Shown: positions 33,191 to 45,670, counted from the stretch's first letter. The stretch is 64,000 nucleotides of DNA from Chloranthus sessilifolius (GCA_021018995.1 CM037585.1:118380331-118444330); one strand, 5' to 3'. The notes: generated by a model from the sequence alone, not told the origin. Program-made: numbers and translations.

Positions 33191-34625
33191 TTGAGCTCCT
33201 TCGTGAGCAGAGATATCGGAGGCTCTTATGATCGGTGAAAATTTCAAAAGTCTCACCATACAAGTAATGTCTCCAAATCTTTAGCAAAAATGAGCCTTTC
33301 CAAGTCATGAGTCGGGTAATTTTTCTCGTGTTCTTTCAGCTGTCTTGATCCGTAAGCTATCACCTTCTTGTGTTGGTTGAGCACACAACCAAGGCCATTG
33401 TATGACGCGTCGCTGTACACTGCATATCCTCCACTGCCTGAAGGAATTGCCAACACTGGAGCTGAAGTGAGTCTCGTTTTGAGTTCTTGAAAACTCTTCT
33501 CGCATGCCTCACTCCACTCAAACCTTGAATCTTTTCGTGTCAGCTTTGTGAGAGGTCCCGATATCTTTGAAAACCCCTCAACGAAACGTCGATAATAGCC
33601 TGCTAAGCCCAGAAAACTTCGGACATCGGTCACTGTCTTTGGTTGTTCCCAATTAACTACTGCTTCTATCTTTGCTGGATCTACCGTGACACCATGCTTT
33701 GAGACGACATGTCCCAAAAAGCTAACTTCTTCCAACCAAAATTCACACTTACTGAGTTTGGCGTACAATTGGTGTTCACGTAGCGTCTGTAGAGAAATCC
33801 TCAAATGTTCTTCGTGTTCCGTCTTGGATTTGGAGTATATCAGTATATCATCAACAAATACTACAGCGAGTCCAAGTGTGGTTTAAACACTTTCGGTTCA
33901 TCGGATCCATAAGCACGGAGCATTCGTTAACCCAAACGGCATCACAAGGAATTCATAGTGTCCATACCGTGTCCGGAAGCATCTTCTAATGTCCTCGCTT
34001 TGACTCATGGAAGATGATACCCAGATCTCAGGTCTATCTTGGAAAAATACTTTGCACCTTGCAGTTGGTCGAATAGATCGTCAATTCTAGGCAAAGGGTA
34101 TCGGTTCTTCACGGTGAGTTTGTTCAATTGTCGATAGTCAATGCATAGTCTCATTGACCCATCTTTCTTCTTGACAAACAAGACCGGTGCTCCCCATGGA
34201 GATACACTTGGTCTAACAAACCCCTTGTCCATAAGCTCTTGTAGTTGTTCCTTCAACTCCTTTAACTCAGCGGGAGCCATTCTATAAGGTGCTTTTGAAA
34301 TAGGCTCGTTCACGGTGCTAAGTCAATGGCGAATTCTACTTCTCTTTCTGGAGGTAATCCAGGCAATTCTTCTGGAAACACGTCAGCGAAGTCTCGCACA
34401 ATTGCTATCTCAGAAATGACGTTCTTTTCCTCCTTGTCCTCCTTTAAGAAAGCTAAGTATCCACTGCATCCCTTTCTGATCATTTTCTCGGCCCTTCTTT
34501 CTTTGAGATCGATGCGAATAGCGACCTCACTCCTTGAAACCGAAATGATCTTCTTGTGTTGGAGTGCGAAAATGACTACCTTGTTCTTGCAATCAATGGT
34601 CGCTGTCGCCAACCGAGGATCACAT
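33191..34625 (-). pseudogene. Element C reverse transcriptase and RNase H
   Basis: Copies the element RNA to DNA. RT starts in 34612-34310 ([14 protein letters not shown], then [22 protein letters not shown]) and continues after a frameshift at 34313-34005 with [21 protein letters not shown]. The catalytic FVDD is intact (Asp codons at 33847-33852), but lies in a shifted frame. The thumb and RNase H start follow in 33804-33253 ([32 protein letters not shown]), then the frame is lost again near 33250. Confidence 0.85.
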
Positions 34626-35010
34626 CAAACCCTTGCATGTCTAATACCAACTTTGCTTCCAATTCATGCACTTCTAAGTCTTGAGCCTTTCTACGATGAT
34701 GGATTTGCAAGCTAACTCGTGTCTACTAACTCTCGATCGGAATAGACACGAATGGGGCCGAAATCAACGTCTACTGGAGCGATCTTCATCTTCTTAACAA
34801 AAGCGTGGAGTGACGAATGAGTGGGTAGACCCGGTCTATCAACACTCGGCGTCATGTCTAAATACACTTCCTTTCATACATAGTTAAAGTACCTATAATA
34901 TATATACACATACATAAATTTACACATCAAAATGCACTCTCGGTTTATATTAAAAGAACCTACACTATTCCTAATGCATGCACCTTTTCCATCTAAAATT
35001 CTTTATGAAA
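34626..35010 (-). pseudogene. Element C protease region, degraded
   Basis: Between gag and RT the frame is broken. Fragments such as KKMKIAPVDVDFGPIRVYSD align with the protease of element B (KKMKVNPETLDFILAI). The active-site Asp triad is not clearly visible. A 100-200 bp section near 34860-34960 is unlike B and may be inserted or deleted sequence. Confidence 0.5.
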
Positions 35011-35039
35011 CGGAATTTTCTTTAATAAAATAAAATTTC

Positions 35040-36395
35040 TCACCTTGGATGACGTCGTGCATTCCACATTCCTTCTGACGGTGGTAGACTCTCCCCTAAC
35101 AATCGGCTTCCTTGCTTGAATGGGTCGTGGTGTCAGAATGCTGAAGCCGTCTTGCCCTTGTCTCTCGGGCAATCCTTGATCATGTGGCCCACCTTGCCAC
35201 ATCGGAAACAACCTCTAGTTCGATTCTCTATAGTCCTATGCGCCACATCGGCACACCGTCTCTCGAGGTGCGGAAGATACGATCGAGAACCACAGTGTGA
35301 TAGTGGCACCGAGACATGGCGGGGCTCTCATAGCGAATAGGTCTCCCCCCGCAAGTAATGGAAACCTCTGTTGGTGTTGTTGTTCTTTGTTGTTCGGTCT
35401 TCCAAAACCTCCTCAAAGCTGGTCTCGACTCGACCCACGAACCTCGGCTTTTTATTCACCGGTTCAGTTCCCCATCCTTCCGTGGTCAAGTCCTCTCTGC
35501 TCTCTCTGTCTATACCTGTTCGTGTTCTCCTCTTCTACAACCAATGCTTTGCTCCTGACCTCTTCATAGGTCCTGAGTTGCACTGGGGCTACGCCTCCCC
35601 TAACCTCAGGCTTCAAACCTTGCTGAACCCTCCTGGACTTCATTACTTCAGAAGCGACGTAATCCGAGCAAACAGACCAAGTCGTAGAAACTCTACCCGT
35701 ATTCTCTCACGGTCATTCTCCTTGTACTAACTGCAAAAATTGTATCTCTAATTGGTTCCTCACCACTTAGGAAATATTGTTTGTTGAACTCCTCAACAAA
35801 TTCCTCCCAAGTCCAAGGCAACTCTGGGTCTCCACGAGCCCGAGTCCTTATCACGGACTTCCACCAAGGCCAGCCTCCCCATCCAACATGTAAGTGCCCA
35901 TCTTACACTCTCGTCTTCCGTGCAAGTTAGCACGCTAAAGACTTTCTCCATCTCCATCAGCCAATTCTCAGCGGCCATTGTGTCTGCCTGCCCAGAAAAT
36001 GAAGGAGGTCTCATCCTTCTAAACTCTGTAAAAGATGAGGGCACAGGCAACGCAGGTCCTACAGGTGGTGTAGGTGGCTGCCGTTCTCTTGACGCATGAG
36101 CTGCAAAGGATGCTGCTTGTTGTGCCATGGCAGCTGCCATAGTCTCCATAGTGTGCATCATCCTTTGTCGTTCCTCTCTATCTTCTTGCCTTTCTCTCAA
36201 TCTTTCTTGCTCTCTTAGATCTTGATCCTGATGATCTCGATCCTCTTCCTCATGATGTCTGCTACTACTGCCCCCTGGGGCCTCGTTACCTCCTAAAGGC
36301 ACTCTGTTGGTAGGAGAGATGTAACCATCTCCACTACGTAAACTCCTTTGATGGCCTCCCCTTGGTCGGCCTCTCCTCTAGTGACATTGCGGCAT
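35040..36395 (-). pseudogene. Element C gag
   Basis: Capsid/nucleocapsid gene. The likely start is at about 36395 by comparison with B (a GRPRGGH motif follows), though an in-frame stop lies just after it. The frame 36302-35793 reads a charged coiled segment (REQERLRERQEDREERQRMM), a MAAAMAQQAASFAAH stretch, then FRRMRPPSFSGQADTMAAEN and MEKVFSVLTCTEDESVRWA. A frameshift follows; WTWEEFVEEFNKQYF lies in the next frame. A CCHC knuckle (CFRCGKVGHMIKDC) is at about 35155-35215. Confidence 0.8.
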
Positions 36396-36475
36396 TTGAA
36401 ACTAAGGTTTCAAGATTAGCAGAAGCCCCTATGATCTGACGAAAGAACCCTTGTCAGAATTGCTAAAAGAAAATA

Positions 36476-36487
36476 GCTTTGATACCA
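36476..36487 (-). other. Element C primer-binding site
   Basis: Minus-strand TGGTATCAAAGC, initiator tRNA-Met type with one change, four bases from the 5' LTR end. Confidence 0.85.
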
Positions 36488-36491
36488 ACTG

Positions 36492-39137
36492 TGACAGCCC
36501 GGATTTCGGCACCCCGAAACCCGTGCCATCAGCACGATCATCTTGACCGTGCCCCTTAACTATGCACGGAACACTGGTATATCAAGCATAAAAAGAAGTA
36601 AGAACAACTCATGAATTTAAATCTAATTAGAAATACTTTTCAAAAGAGTTCTACCCTCATGCCCCTACATGAAGGAGAACGATCCAACCATCGATGATAT
36701 AAATCATCACGATGGTTCCCCAAAGAATAATCCAAACTCTATACATATACATGTTTTCACAAAATAAAGGCTTGACATACCAAGCCGTACAAACTCTCAA
36801 AAACTCCTCAAAGTAGCTGTGAGTCCTCTAGAAGTCCTCTCGAGGTGGCTCCAACTCCTCGCCGGCCGAAAGTCCGACTCCGGGATCGGCGTCCCTGAAA
36901 CCTCGTGCTACTAATGGACTAGGGTGAGCTACATCCTAGCCCAATAGGAACAAACACTGCTTGAACATATAAGTTATAACTCACATATATTCTATGATAT
37001 ACCATGCATGATGTAACTATGCGATTGTTGATAAAAGCGATTAAAAGCATTCGTTTCTTGTTGATTTCTTATGTTTTCATTTACTCATGAAAAATCTTTG
37101 AAAAGGCCTAAAGCAAAACTTAAACTTTCAACTTAAGTAATCCCGAGCAATATAGCATCGAGCCCGATGAGCTACCCTTCATCGTCATCTATATGAGCAG
37201 TTTTAATGTATTCCACAGGAATACCATATAGTACCAAGCCCCTTTCCACAGGGATTGGTGGCGAAATTTCACTTGTCTCAATCAACACCCACAGGGTGTG
37301 CTTACTATGTCTGGATAAGCCTCACTTGGCAGCCTACGGTTTGCCCGTATCGGTCCACGGATATCCTGCCCGTGTCGATCGTGGATATCCCATGCGTCGG
37401 TGGGGTAACCTAAGGAACCTCAAATAACAAAAATATCGATTGCCTTACATATAGTTATTCACCGTGTAAGTGTGCTATCTTATATCGATTAGGCCCTATC
37501 AAACATGATTCAATCTGTGGATACATCACAGGATGTATCCATTAACACATCACGATGCTCTTATCTCTTACTTCTTCATCCCACAGGGATGGCTCATTCG
37601 TTACTCTTATGAATGTCACACACACACTTTTCACAATTCTTTGGCGGTAAAAATAATTGAATTGAAATTTATATCACTACATACATGCTCTTGTAAAATA
37701 AAGTACATGTTCAAGGTGTTCCCTACCTCAAGTCTTTTGATTCAATGCATCAGGTCCCACGTGGCTCCTTGTGCACTAGCTCACGTACCACCTATGGTAC
37801 CACATAAGGTAAAACACATCACAAGGGATGCAATAAAGAAGGTATAAGATCCTCCAAGAATCTTGAAGTCAAACCTAAAAGTCAACAAAATTTATCGATT
37901 AATCGAAATCCGAATCGATTAATCGAACTTGGTTCGATGTCGTTTTCCAAAATCGATTAATCGAAGGTCAATATCGATTAATCGAAGTAATTTCGATTAA
38001 TCGAAATTCTCCTTTAATAAGTAAACTCACTCGCTCGACGATTGAGTTTCGATTAATCAATCGAATCAGGTTTCGATTAATCGAAATCTTCTTCAAAGAA
38101 CACTTACTATTGAGCAGTTCGAGATTCCATTCGATTAATCGAATTCAGTTACGATTAATCGAATGCTTCTGTTCGCAAAGTTCTCTTACAATTCGAACAG
38201 TTCGAGTTTCTATTCGATTAATCGAATTCAGTTTCGATTAATCGAATCTCCTTTTCAGAAAGTACACTTCATTGAGCGATTGACTTTCACAAGTCGATTA
38301 ATCGATCCCAATTCGATTAATCGAAAACTAAATCGATTAATCGAAATCCCATTTCGATTAGTCGATTTTTCCTTAAATCATTTCCTCCAACCCTTGGGGT
38401 CCACTGGAGGTTCCCAGTCGATTAATCGATTTTCAAATCGATTAATCGAAATCCAAATTCGATTAGTCGAAATCCAACTCGATTAATCGAAATCGTGTCT
38501 TCTGACCTTTCAACTTCCTGGCCAATTTCGATTAATCGAAACCCAATTTCGATTAATCGAAATTGTCGATCGACCCTTCTGTTTCTTCCCAATCTTTTCC
38601 CATACTTTTCCTTTATTTTCTAAACCATTATCCTATGATTTAACCCACATTTAACCACAACTTAACCCCTATGATCTATGCATCTTATTTACAAGAATTT
38701 ACCTTGGATAGATCTCAAGTTGATTTCTATCGCTAGTTGGAAGGCTAGGGTTTCTAGCTTTGGCTCTAACGGATCCCTTGCGTCGAATCCGGCCTTCTTA
38801 ATGCTTGACTCCTTCTTCCAAACAGTTGCAATAACTCTTCTCTCACTCCTCTCTCTTTCTCTCTCTTCTTTACTTCTCTCAACCACAAAAACATGAAAGT
38901 TAGGGTTTTCACCCTTTTTATTTTATTTCTTTTCTCGGTGTGGAACACATACACACCCCTCGGTGTATGTTACTCTACACACCCTCTATCTCTCCACTCT
39001 TCTACACTGGTTCACACATCACATCCGCTCATCTCACTTTAAGTTCATCTTTGAACTATCTTATGGTCAAACCTAAGACCAATCGGGCACGGATCCCGAG
39101 GTCATAGTTTAACGTGATTTTTTTTAGGGCTATTACA
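36492..39137 (-). repeat. Element C 5' LTR
   Basis: 2646 bp, plus-strand reading TGACAGCCCGG ... GGGCTATTACA. Pairs with 26313-28945. Confidence 0.9.
37895..38565. repeat. TCGATTAATCGA array in C 5' LTR
   Basis: About 21 units counted by eye; unit-to-unit distances inside groups are 19-21 nt (for example 38132/38152, 38215/38235, 38295/38314/38334/38355, 38419/38439/38460/38480, 38529/38550). Confidence 0.9.
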
Positions 39138-40017
39138 AATACCCTTCGAATTGACTAATGCCCCTGTAATATTCATGGAATTGATGAACCATATTTTCAA
39201 GCCCTCTTTGGATTTGTTTATGGTGGTATTCGTCGATGGCATCCTGATCTATTCCAAATCCAAAGAACAGGTCGAGCACTTGAGGATAGTCCTAGAAACC
39301 CTCTTGGACCACCAGTTGTATGCTAAGACAAGTAAATGTGAATTATAGATGCGTGAAGTAACATTCCTGGACCACAAGATTTCTGAAGTAGGGATTACTG
39401 TTGATCCTGCTAAAATTGAAGCCATTATAAATTGGGCGAGTCCCAAGAGTGTTACTGAAGTACGGACATTCATGAGCTTAGCAGGTTACCATAGAAGGTT
39501 CGTGAAGGGATTCTCAAAGATCTCTGGACCACTTATCGAACCAATCAAGAAGAATGTGAAATTTGATTGGATTAAAGAGTGCGCAAGAAGAGCTTTCTCG
39601 AATTGAAGAAAAGGTCAACTATTGCACCTATTCTAGTGATACCTACTAGCAGTGGTGGCTTTATCGTTAATACTGATGCTTCGTATAAAGGATTAGGCTG
39701 TGTATTTATGTAGAATGAGAGAGTTGTGGCTTACGAATCTAGGCAGCTAAAGGATCACGAAAAGAATTATCCTATGCATGATCTAGAATTGGCTACTATC
39801 ATATTCACGCTGAAGATCTAGAAACACTACCTTTATGGAAAGAAATTCATTATCTCCACGGATCATCAAAGTCTAAAAGGTCTTTTTACTCAAAAATATT
39901 TGAATATGAGATAGAGAAGATAGTTAGAATTCCTTATCGATTATGATTACGAGATCAAATATCATCTGAGAAAGGCTAATGTAGTTGTTGATGCCCTCAG
40001 CAGATTTATTCCAGAGT
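39138..40017 (+). pseudogene. Element D RT C-terminal half and RNase H
   Basis: Continues the RT interrupted at 26310. The catalytic pair reads FVDG instead of FVDD: the second Asp codon at 39238-39240 is GGC. Then [10 protein letters not shown], a stop, [36 protein letters not shown]. RNase H follows at about 39650-39960 with NTDASYKGLGCVF and DHQSLK. Several stops and shifts. Confidence 0.85.
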
Positions 40018-41475
40018 AGGTGACTCGACCAAGGGCATTGCTTTCATATATTATTATCATCTCCTTATTACTTGATCGAATCAGGGAACTACAGCTTGAA
40101 GATCCTAACCTTTTGAAACTAAAGGACAGTGGAAGGCCGAAAATAACTGTCAGAGATGATGGGATGATTTGTTTCAGGGACACTACTATGTACCCAATAA
40201 TTTAGAATTGAAGGGAGAGATCTTGGACAAAGCTCATAATTTCAAATTCTCTATTCACCCTGGAACAATAAGATGTATAAAGGGTTGAAGAAAAATTATT
40301 GGTGGAATGACATGAAGAGAGAGATCACTGACTACGAGGTAATATGTGTCACATGTCAGCAAGTTAAAGCCGAACACCAAAAAGTACCTGGTTTACTTCA
40401 TCCGCTATCGATTCTAGGATGGAAATGGGAAAGTATCGGTATGGATTTCATCACCGGTTTACCAAGGACTTTGAAGAAATACAATGCTATTTGGGTTGCT
40501 GTCGACAGATTGACTAAATCATTTCGTACCACGTGACCTATTCAGCTTCACAGTTGGCTGATATTTACATTCGGGAGATTGTCAGATACATGGAGTACAT
40601 ACTGATATTGTGTCTGATGGGGTCTAAGTTGAAATTTCGTCGAGGTTTTGATTGAAATTTCAGGATGGGATGGGGTCTAAGTTGAAATTTAGCTCCGCTT
40701 TTTATCGTCAGACGAATGGATAGACTGAAAGGTTGAATCAAGTTTTAGAAGACATGTTACGTGCTTGTGTACTAGACTTTGGAGGCAATTGGGATGAACA
40801 TCTATCTCTTGCGGAGTTCTCCTATAATAATAGTTACCAATCTACTATACAGATGGCTCCGTATGAAGCCTTATATGGGCGAAGTTGTAGAACTCCTTTG
40901 TGTTAGGATGAGGTCGGTGTGAGAAGTTTGCTAGGACCTCAGATTATTGAAGATACATCTAAGTAAGTTCAGTTAATCCGAGAACGAATGCGAACCGTAC
41001 AGAGCAGGCAGAAGAGCTACGCTGATTTGAAGCGTAGGAATTGGGAACTTATCGAAGGGGATAAAGTCTTTGTAAAAATCTCACCTATGAAAGGAGTGAT
41101 GAGATTCGAGCTGAAAGGAAACCTTAGTCCGAGATTTATAGGATCATTTGAAGTCTTAAAGAGAATCAAAGAAACGGCATATCGAGTCAAACTACCGCTA
41201 AAGTTTGTCAAGGTGCATAATGTTTTTCACATATCTATGCTAAAGAAATATGTGGCAGACCCTGCTCACGTTATTGACTGGGAACCCTTGGATATTTATA
41301 AGGATATGTCCGTTGTAGAGATGCATGTTCAAATTTTTGAACGGAAAGAGCAGACCCTGAGAGATAAAGTTATACCATTGGTCCTCATGATTTGGTAGCA
41401 TCACTCTCGTGAAGAAGCCACTTGAGAATGTAAGGATATTATCAAGAAGGACTATCCCCTTCTCTTCGAGTAAAG
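40018..41475 (+). pseudogene. Element D integrase and chromodomain
   Basis: Zinc-binding start (MYKGLKKNYWW ... VICVTCQQVKAEHQ, about 40273-40380), core with D in IGMDFITGLPR (40436-40465), then a patch near 40616-40695 where the phrase GATGGGGTCTAAGTTGAAAT occurs twice and replaces the second catalytic region. MAPYEALYGRSCRTPL (about 40855-40900) and the 40988-41396 frame follow: VFVKISPMKGVMRFELKGNLSPRFIGSFEV and a chromodomain-like PLVLMIW. Ends at LLFE, about 40 bp before the polypurine tract. Confidence 0.8.
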
Positions 41476-41507
41476 GAATGACTCAATTTCGAGGATGAAA
41501 TTTTTAT

Positions 41508-41683
41508 AAGTAGGGAAGATTGTAGTGATTCGAATTTCATGCCTTTAATACACCTAATTTATTTATGTGTCTAATAGCGTATACACTACATGCTTTGATT
41601 TTCAAAATGTTTTAATTAAAAATACATGATTTAGTTTTTCAAACTCTTAAATTTATTTTCGTCATTAATTGACACAAGTTATA
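41508..41683 (+). repeat. Element D polypurine tract and truncated 3' LTR
   Basis: AAGTAGGGAAGAT precedes TGTAGTGATTCG at 41521. The LTR matches the 5' LTR from 20619 for 163 bp and stops at 41683, where element B starts. The remainder should lie right of the window. Confidence 0.85.
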
Positions 41684-44071
41684 TGTAACATCCCCGAAAA
41701 TTTGGGCTTCGAATAGTATCCTCGAGATACATGCCCGACTGGTCGTAAGTTTTACCAAGTGAAAGTCAACTTAATAAATTAGGCTAGACTAGGCTTGAGA
41801 TGAAAAGTACACCTAGGTGTGTGGTGTGGGTCTTGTTATAAGGTCACATACACCTGTTATAGGTGTGTGTGCTTTACACCAAAGAAGTGGAATGGGTTAA
41901 ATAGGTATTAGTTAAAGAGAAGTTATTTCTCTTTGATTTTGGTGGTTAGGAATTTATGAAGAGAGAGAGAGAGAGAGAGGAAGGGAGAAGGAGTAAATGC
42001 TAAGGATTTGGTGTGGAATTTCATATTTGAAGCCATACGTGGGCGATTAATCTCGAAGGCAACATGTGTAAATTCGTTGGAGTCGAAGCTAAGAACCCTA
42101 GCTTTTTACCCAAGTCATTAAATCACTCATGCTATGGATTTGAGGTGAGATTTCATTAATTTATGATGTGTGTGATGTTGTGCATGAATTTATTGAATTA
42201 ATGATGAATTAGATAAATAGAAAGAGTAAAGATATGAGAGAAAACAAAGTTGGAAGAACAGCCCGAAGAGGGCTGTTTTCTGACAAAATAGATTTATTGA
42301 ATTTAGAATTGATTAATCGACTTTTGTCAGAAATCAATTTTAGAGACTAAAGCACGAAACTGATTAATCGAAATTAATTCGATTAATCAATTTTTAATTT
42401 TTGATTAATCGATTTGGAATAGATTACTCGACAGGGTACTTTCAGTGGCTAGAAAAGTCTGAGTTTTGGAAAATCGATTAATCGATTTTGGAATTTCAAT
42501 TAATCGATTTGAGATCAATTAATCAAATTTTGGAATTCGATGAATCGATTTTAACAGTTTAGTGTGGGTTCTATTTTTTATCGCGGAGTTCTGGGAGGGC
42601 CTTGTACCCTTCTTTCTTGCATCGTTCTTGATGTTTTGTGTATGACATGATGTACTTTAGGTTGAGCACTTAGAATTTAAGCATGTTGAGCTACCTTGGA
42701 CCTTGATGCTTGGGGTTGAAGCACGTGAGGTAGGAAATAATTTGAACATGTACCCTTGATTACAAAATCATGTATGTAGTGATGTGATATGTACATGTAT
42801 GTGTTACGAGCATAGTCATTCGATTGTTAATCGAAATTGAGCTTAAGAATATGAATTTAAGATGCGTATGTGTGTGTATGTACACTGAGTAAGAAACCAG
42901 TAAGCATATAAGTGCATGACATCCCATGGATATATATGAGATGTGAGCATCTAAGTGATGCATATGAGTATGTGACATCCCAGGGATGCATAGTCAAATG
43001 AGAAACTATGTGAATGAGCCTTAAACAAACTTGAAATATTATAATTAGCACAATTACACGGTGATAAACTACATGTATTTTGTACAATTGATTTGAGGTT
43101 CGTAGAATATCCACCGACTTGGTGGTATACCCGTGACTGACTCGACAGAATATCCGTGATCGGTACGACGGCCAATCCGTACACCAGTAAGACATCCCAG
43201 GGATGTATATGAGTTATGTACCCCATCGCCCAGGAGAAAGGGACTTGGGTTATGTTACATTGAAATATAGTTCAATTGGACGACGATGGTGGGTATTCCA
43301 TCGGAGTTCGATGCTATATTGCTCAAGGATTATTTAAGTTATTTGATTTAAGTTTCAAAACCTATCTTCTAGCCCGTGTGAATAAGTTGAAAACAAGTTA
43401 ATACATGTAGAGTAACGGATGCATTCAGTTCATGCTTTCAGTAACTTAAATTATTTTCCAGCTATCTTTCATTGATAAATCATATTTCATAATGCCATGG
43501 AATATATGTGAGTAAGATAGACTTATATGTTCATTCAATTATTTCCCTACTGAGCTATGATGTAGCTCACTCCTTCGACTATACGTCACAGGTCCAGTGT
43601 TAGCGGTTGCTGCTGCTTCGGGAGACATTGATCCAGAGGATTCGAATTACGTGTCTGGGGATGAGTCAGAGCCCCCTTCTGAGGATTTCTTCTAGAGGAC
43701 CCTCTGCGTACTTTGATTATTTTGTGAGAGAGATTATACGGCTTGATATGTCCAGCCTTTTGTATAAGATAATGTAAATTTTGTTAAATATTCTTTTGGC
43801 GAACCATCTGGGGTGACGGCTGTTTAGTCACTGATGATTCAAGTTGGTTCTTTTGCTCATGCAGTGGCATGAGATCAGAACTATCTTTTGGGCTATATGT
43901 TGTTGGCTTTATCTTATAGAATTAGATTTTTAGTTCTGTATTAGCTCTTTAGTGTATGTTTTGCTTTCTAGTTGTGTGAATATACCAAATGTTCCGTGTA
44001 TGTGTATGGGGCATGACCTCGAGAGTCATGTCGATGGCGCAGGTTTCAAGATGCCAAAATTCGGGCTGTCA
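41684..44071 (+). repeat. Element B 5' LTR
   Basis: 2388 bp, TGTAACATCCCCGAAAATTTG ... TTCGGGCTGTCA. A (GA)n run lies at 41959-41980. Matches 51700-52832 up to the element A insertion. Confidence 0.9.
42296..42552. repeat. TCGATTAATCGA array in B 5' LTR, degenerate
   Basis: About nine units such as TCGATTAATCGA, TCAATTAATCGA, TCGATGAATCGA. Several neighbours are 22 nt apart. A matching array stands in the 3' LTR at about 52310-52575. Confidence 0.85.
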
Positions 44072-44075
44072 TAGT

Positions 44076-44087
44076 TGGTATCAAAGC
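44076..44087 (+). other. Element B primer-binding site
   Basis: TGGTATCAAAGC, initiator tRNA-Met type, four bases after the LTR end. Confidence 0.9.
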
Positions 44088-44164
44088 ATTTTTTTTTTAA
44101 ATTTTTGACAAGTTTTAATTTTATCAGAGTATAGGACCTTCTGCTAATGAAACTGTAGTTTCAT

Positions 44165-45592
44165 ATGCAAAGCGTTATGTCTTCTAGAGGAAGGGGTCGG
44201 CCCAGAGGTGGCCATGATAGAAACTTGCGTAGCAGAGACGTTTTTGTCTCGGCTTCAAATAGAGTGCCGTTGGAGAATAGGAATGCCCCAAGAGCCAGTA
44301 ATCAGGAGAATAAAGACTAAAAGGGGAATCAAGATAGAGATCAGAGAGAACAAGAAAGGGTAAGAGAAAGAAATAAGGAAAGAGAAAAGCGACAGAGGAT
44401 GATGCATATTATAGAAACCATGACGAACGCCATGGCTCAGCAAACGGCGTCTTTGGCAGCACATAATGCCAATGACCAGCATCAGCCACCTTCTACGCCT
44501 CCAGTAGGTACTACATAGCCATTGCCCTCAGCATTCACAAAGTTTCGGAGGATGCATCCATCGAGTTTTTCAGGACAAGCAGAGCCAATGGACGCAGAGA
44601 ATTGGCTAAGTGAGATGGAGAAGGTGTTCAGTGTGCTTACGTTCACTGAAGATGAAAGTGTCCGTTGGGCGGCATATATGTTAGATGGAGAGGCAGGCCC
44701 ATGGTGGAAGTCTGTGTCAAGGACTAGAGCTTAGGAAACCTCATGATTGCCATGGACATGGGATGAATTCGTGATCGAATTCAATAAACAATATTTCCTT
44801 GAAGTCATGCGTAATCAGATGGAAGTAAAATTTCTTCAACTTAAACAGGGAAAGATGTCAGTAAGGGAATACAGAGTAGAGTTTATGAGGCTTGCTCGCT
44901 TTGCTCCTGATTACTTGGTTACAGACATGATGAAAGCCAAGAGGCTTCAACGCGGCTTGAGGCCAAATATTAGGGGGTGAGTGGCTGCCTTTGAATTGAA
45001 AACCTATGGAGAGGTTATGAGCAAGGCTCTGGTGATCGAGGAAGATAATGAGGATCGATACCGGAGAAGAGACCAGTAAGGAAGGAGCAGGATGGAGCAG
45101 AGTAAAGTGGGAAACTACGAGCCAATGAACCAAAAATCGCTATTCGTAGCACCCATTTAGAGGTAACAGTTTCAGATTAGACTGACGCAGACAAACTATC
45201 CAAGACTGCCTATGCTTGCATCTAGGAGATCGATCAGATATGAGAACCCTGTTACCACTATCGAAGTATCAGTTTCCCAGGATTTCTCACGGGCAGCATC
45301 GTCTACAATAGCTGAGACTTGTGCCAAGTGTGTCAAGTCTTACAAAATGAAAAATTATAGGCGGGGTACTCGGGGTTGTTTCAAGTGTGGGAAGATAGGT
45401 CACTTGATTCGAGATTGCCCTGAGACGAATAAGGAGAGAACGGCATCTGCTTTCATGCCGAGACCGATACAATCAAAGAAGTTGGTCATGCAAGGAAGAG
45501 CCTATGCGGTTACTACCCAAGAAGCACAGAATGCCAATGACATTATCCAAGGTGAGATTTTCTTTAAAAAATTAAGAATTTCAATTACTTAA
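44165..45592 (+). pseudogene. Element B gag
   Basis: One frame from ATG 44165 to 45592 with several stops. SSRGRGRPRGGH, a charged coiled segment (DQREQERVRERNKEREKRQR), AMAQQTASLAAH, FRRMHPSSFSGQAEPMDAEN, MEKVFSVLTFTEDESVRWA, GPWWKSV, WTWDEFVIEFNKQYF, SVREYRVEFMRLARFAPDYL, and a CCHC knuckle CFKCGKIGHLIRDC (45377-45418). Ends with NANDIIQGE. The start is chosen because the N-terminus matches element C. Confidence 0.85.
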
Positions 45593-45670
45593 GGTTGTTA
45601 GATAGAGAAGGTGCATCCATGTAGGAAGTAGAGTAGACTCATTCCTGTATATAAATTTTGATGTATAAGT

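Larger units (their letters stand above)
26313..39137 (-). mobile_element. Element C: Tekay-type chromovirus with extra ORF
   Basis: A complete element in minus orientation: 5' LTR 36492-39137, PBS 36476-36487, gag, protease, RT-RNase H, integrase with chromodomain, palindrome array, extra ORF with own promoter, polypurine tract 28946-28958, 3' LTR 26313-28945. It sits inside the RT gene of element D. AATAC precedes it (26306-26310, with two extra T) and AATAC follows it (39138-39142), the expected 5-bp target duplication. Pol is close to that of element B but its LTRs are different. Confidence 0.9.
20619..41683 (+). mobile_element. Element D: Tekay/Del-type chromovirus, nested host
   Basis: Ty3/gypsy element: 5' LTR 20619-24157, PBS, gag, protease, RT (left half to 26310, right half from 39138), RNase H, integrase, chromodomain-like end, polypurine tract, and the first 163 bp of the 3' LTR (41521-41683). 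Three insertions broke it: a solo LTR (22598-24108) in the 5' LTR, element C in RT, and element B in the 3' LTR. The coding region has many stops and an altered RT active site. No extra gene lies between pol and the 3' LTR, unlike B and C. Confidence 0.85.

Noticed and set aside
34326..35730. Plus-strand frames of 66-129 codons opposite element C gag-pro-RT
   Set aside because: Shadows of the minus-strand pol and gag.
38163..38486. 107-codon frame rich in INR-LIE peptides
   Set aside because: Translation of the TCGATTAATCGA array in the LTR, not a protein gene.
37895..38565. CRISPR-like array (regular short palindromic repeats with spacers)
   Set aside because: The 12-bp palindromes with ~9-nt spacers lie in LTRs of a plant retrotransposon; repeat and spacer sizes do not fit CRISPR and no cas gene is present.
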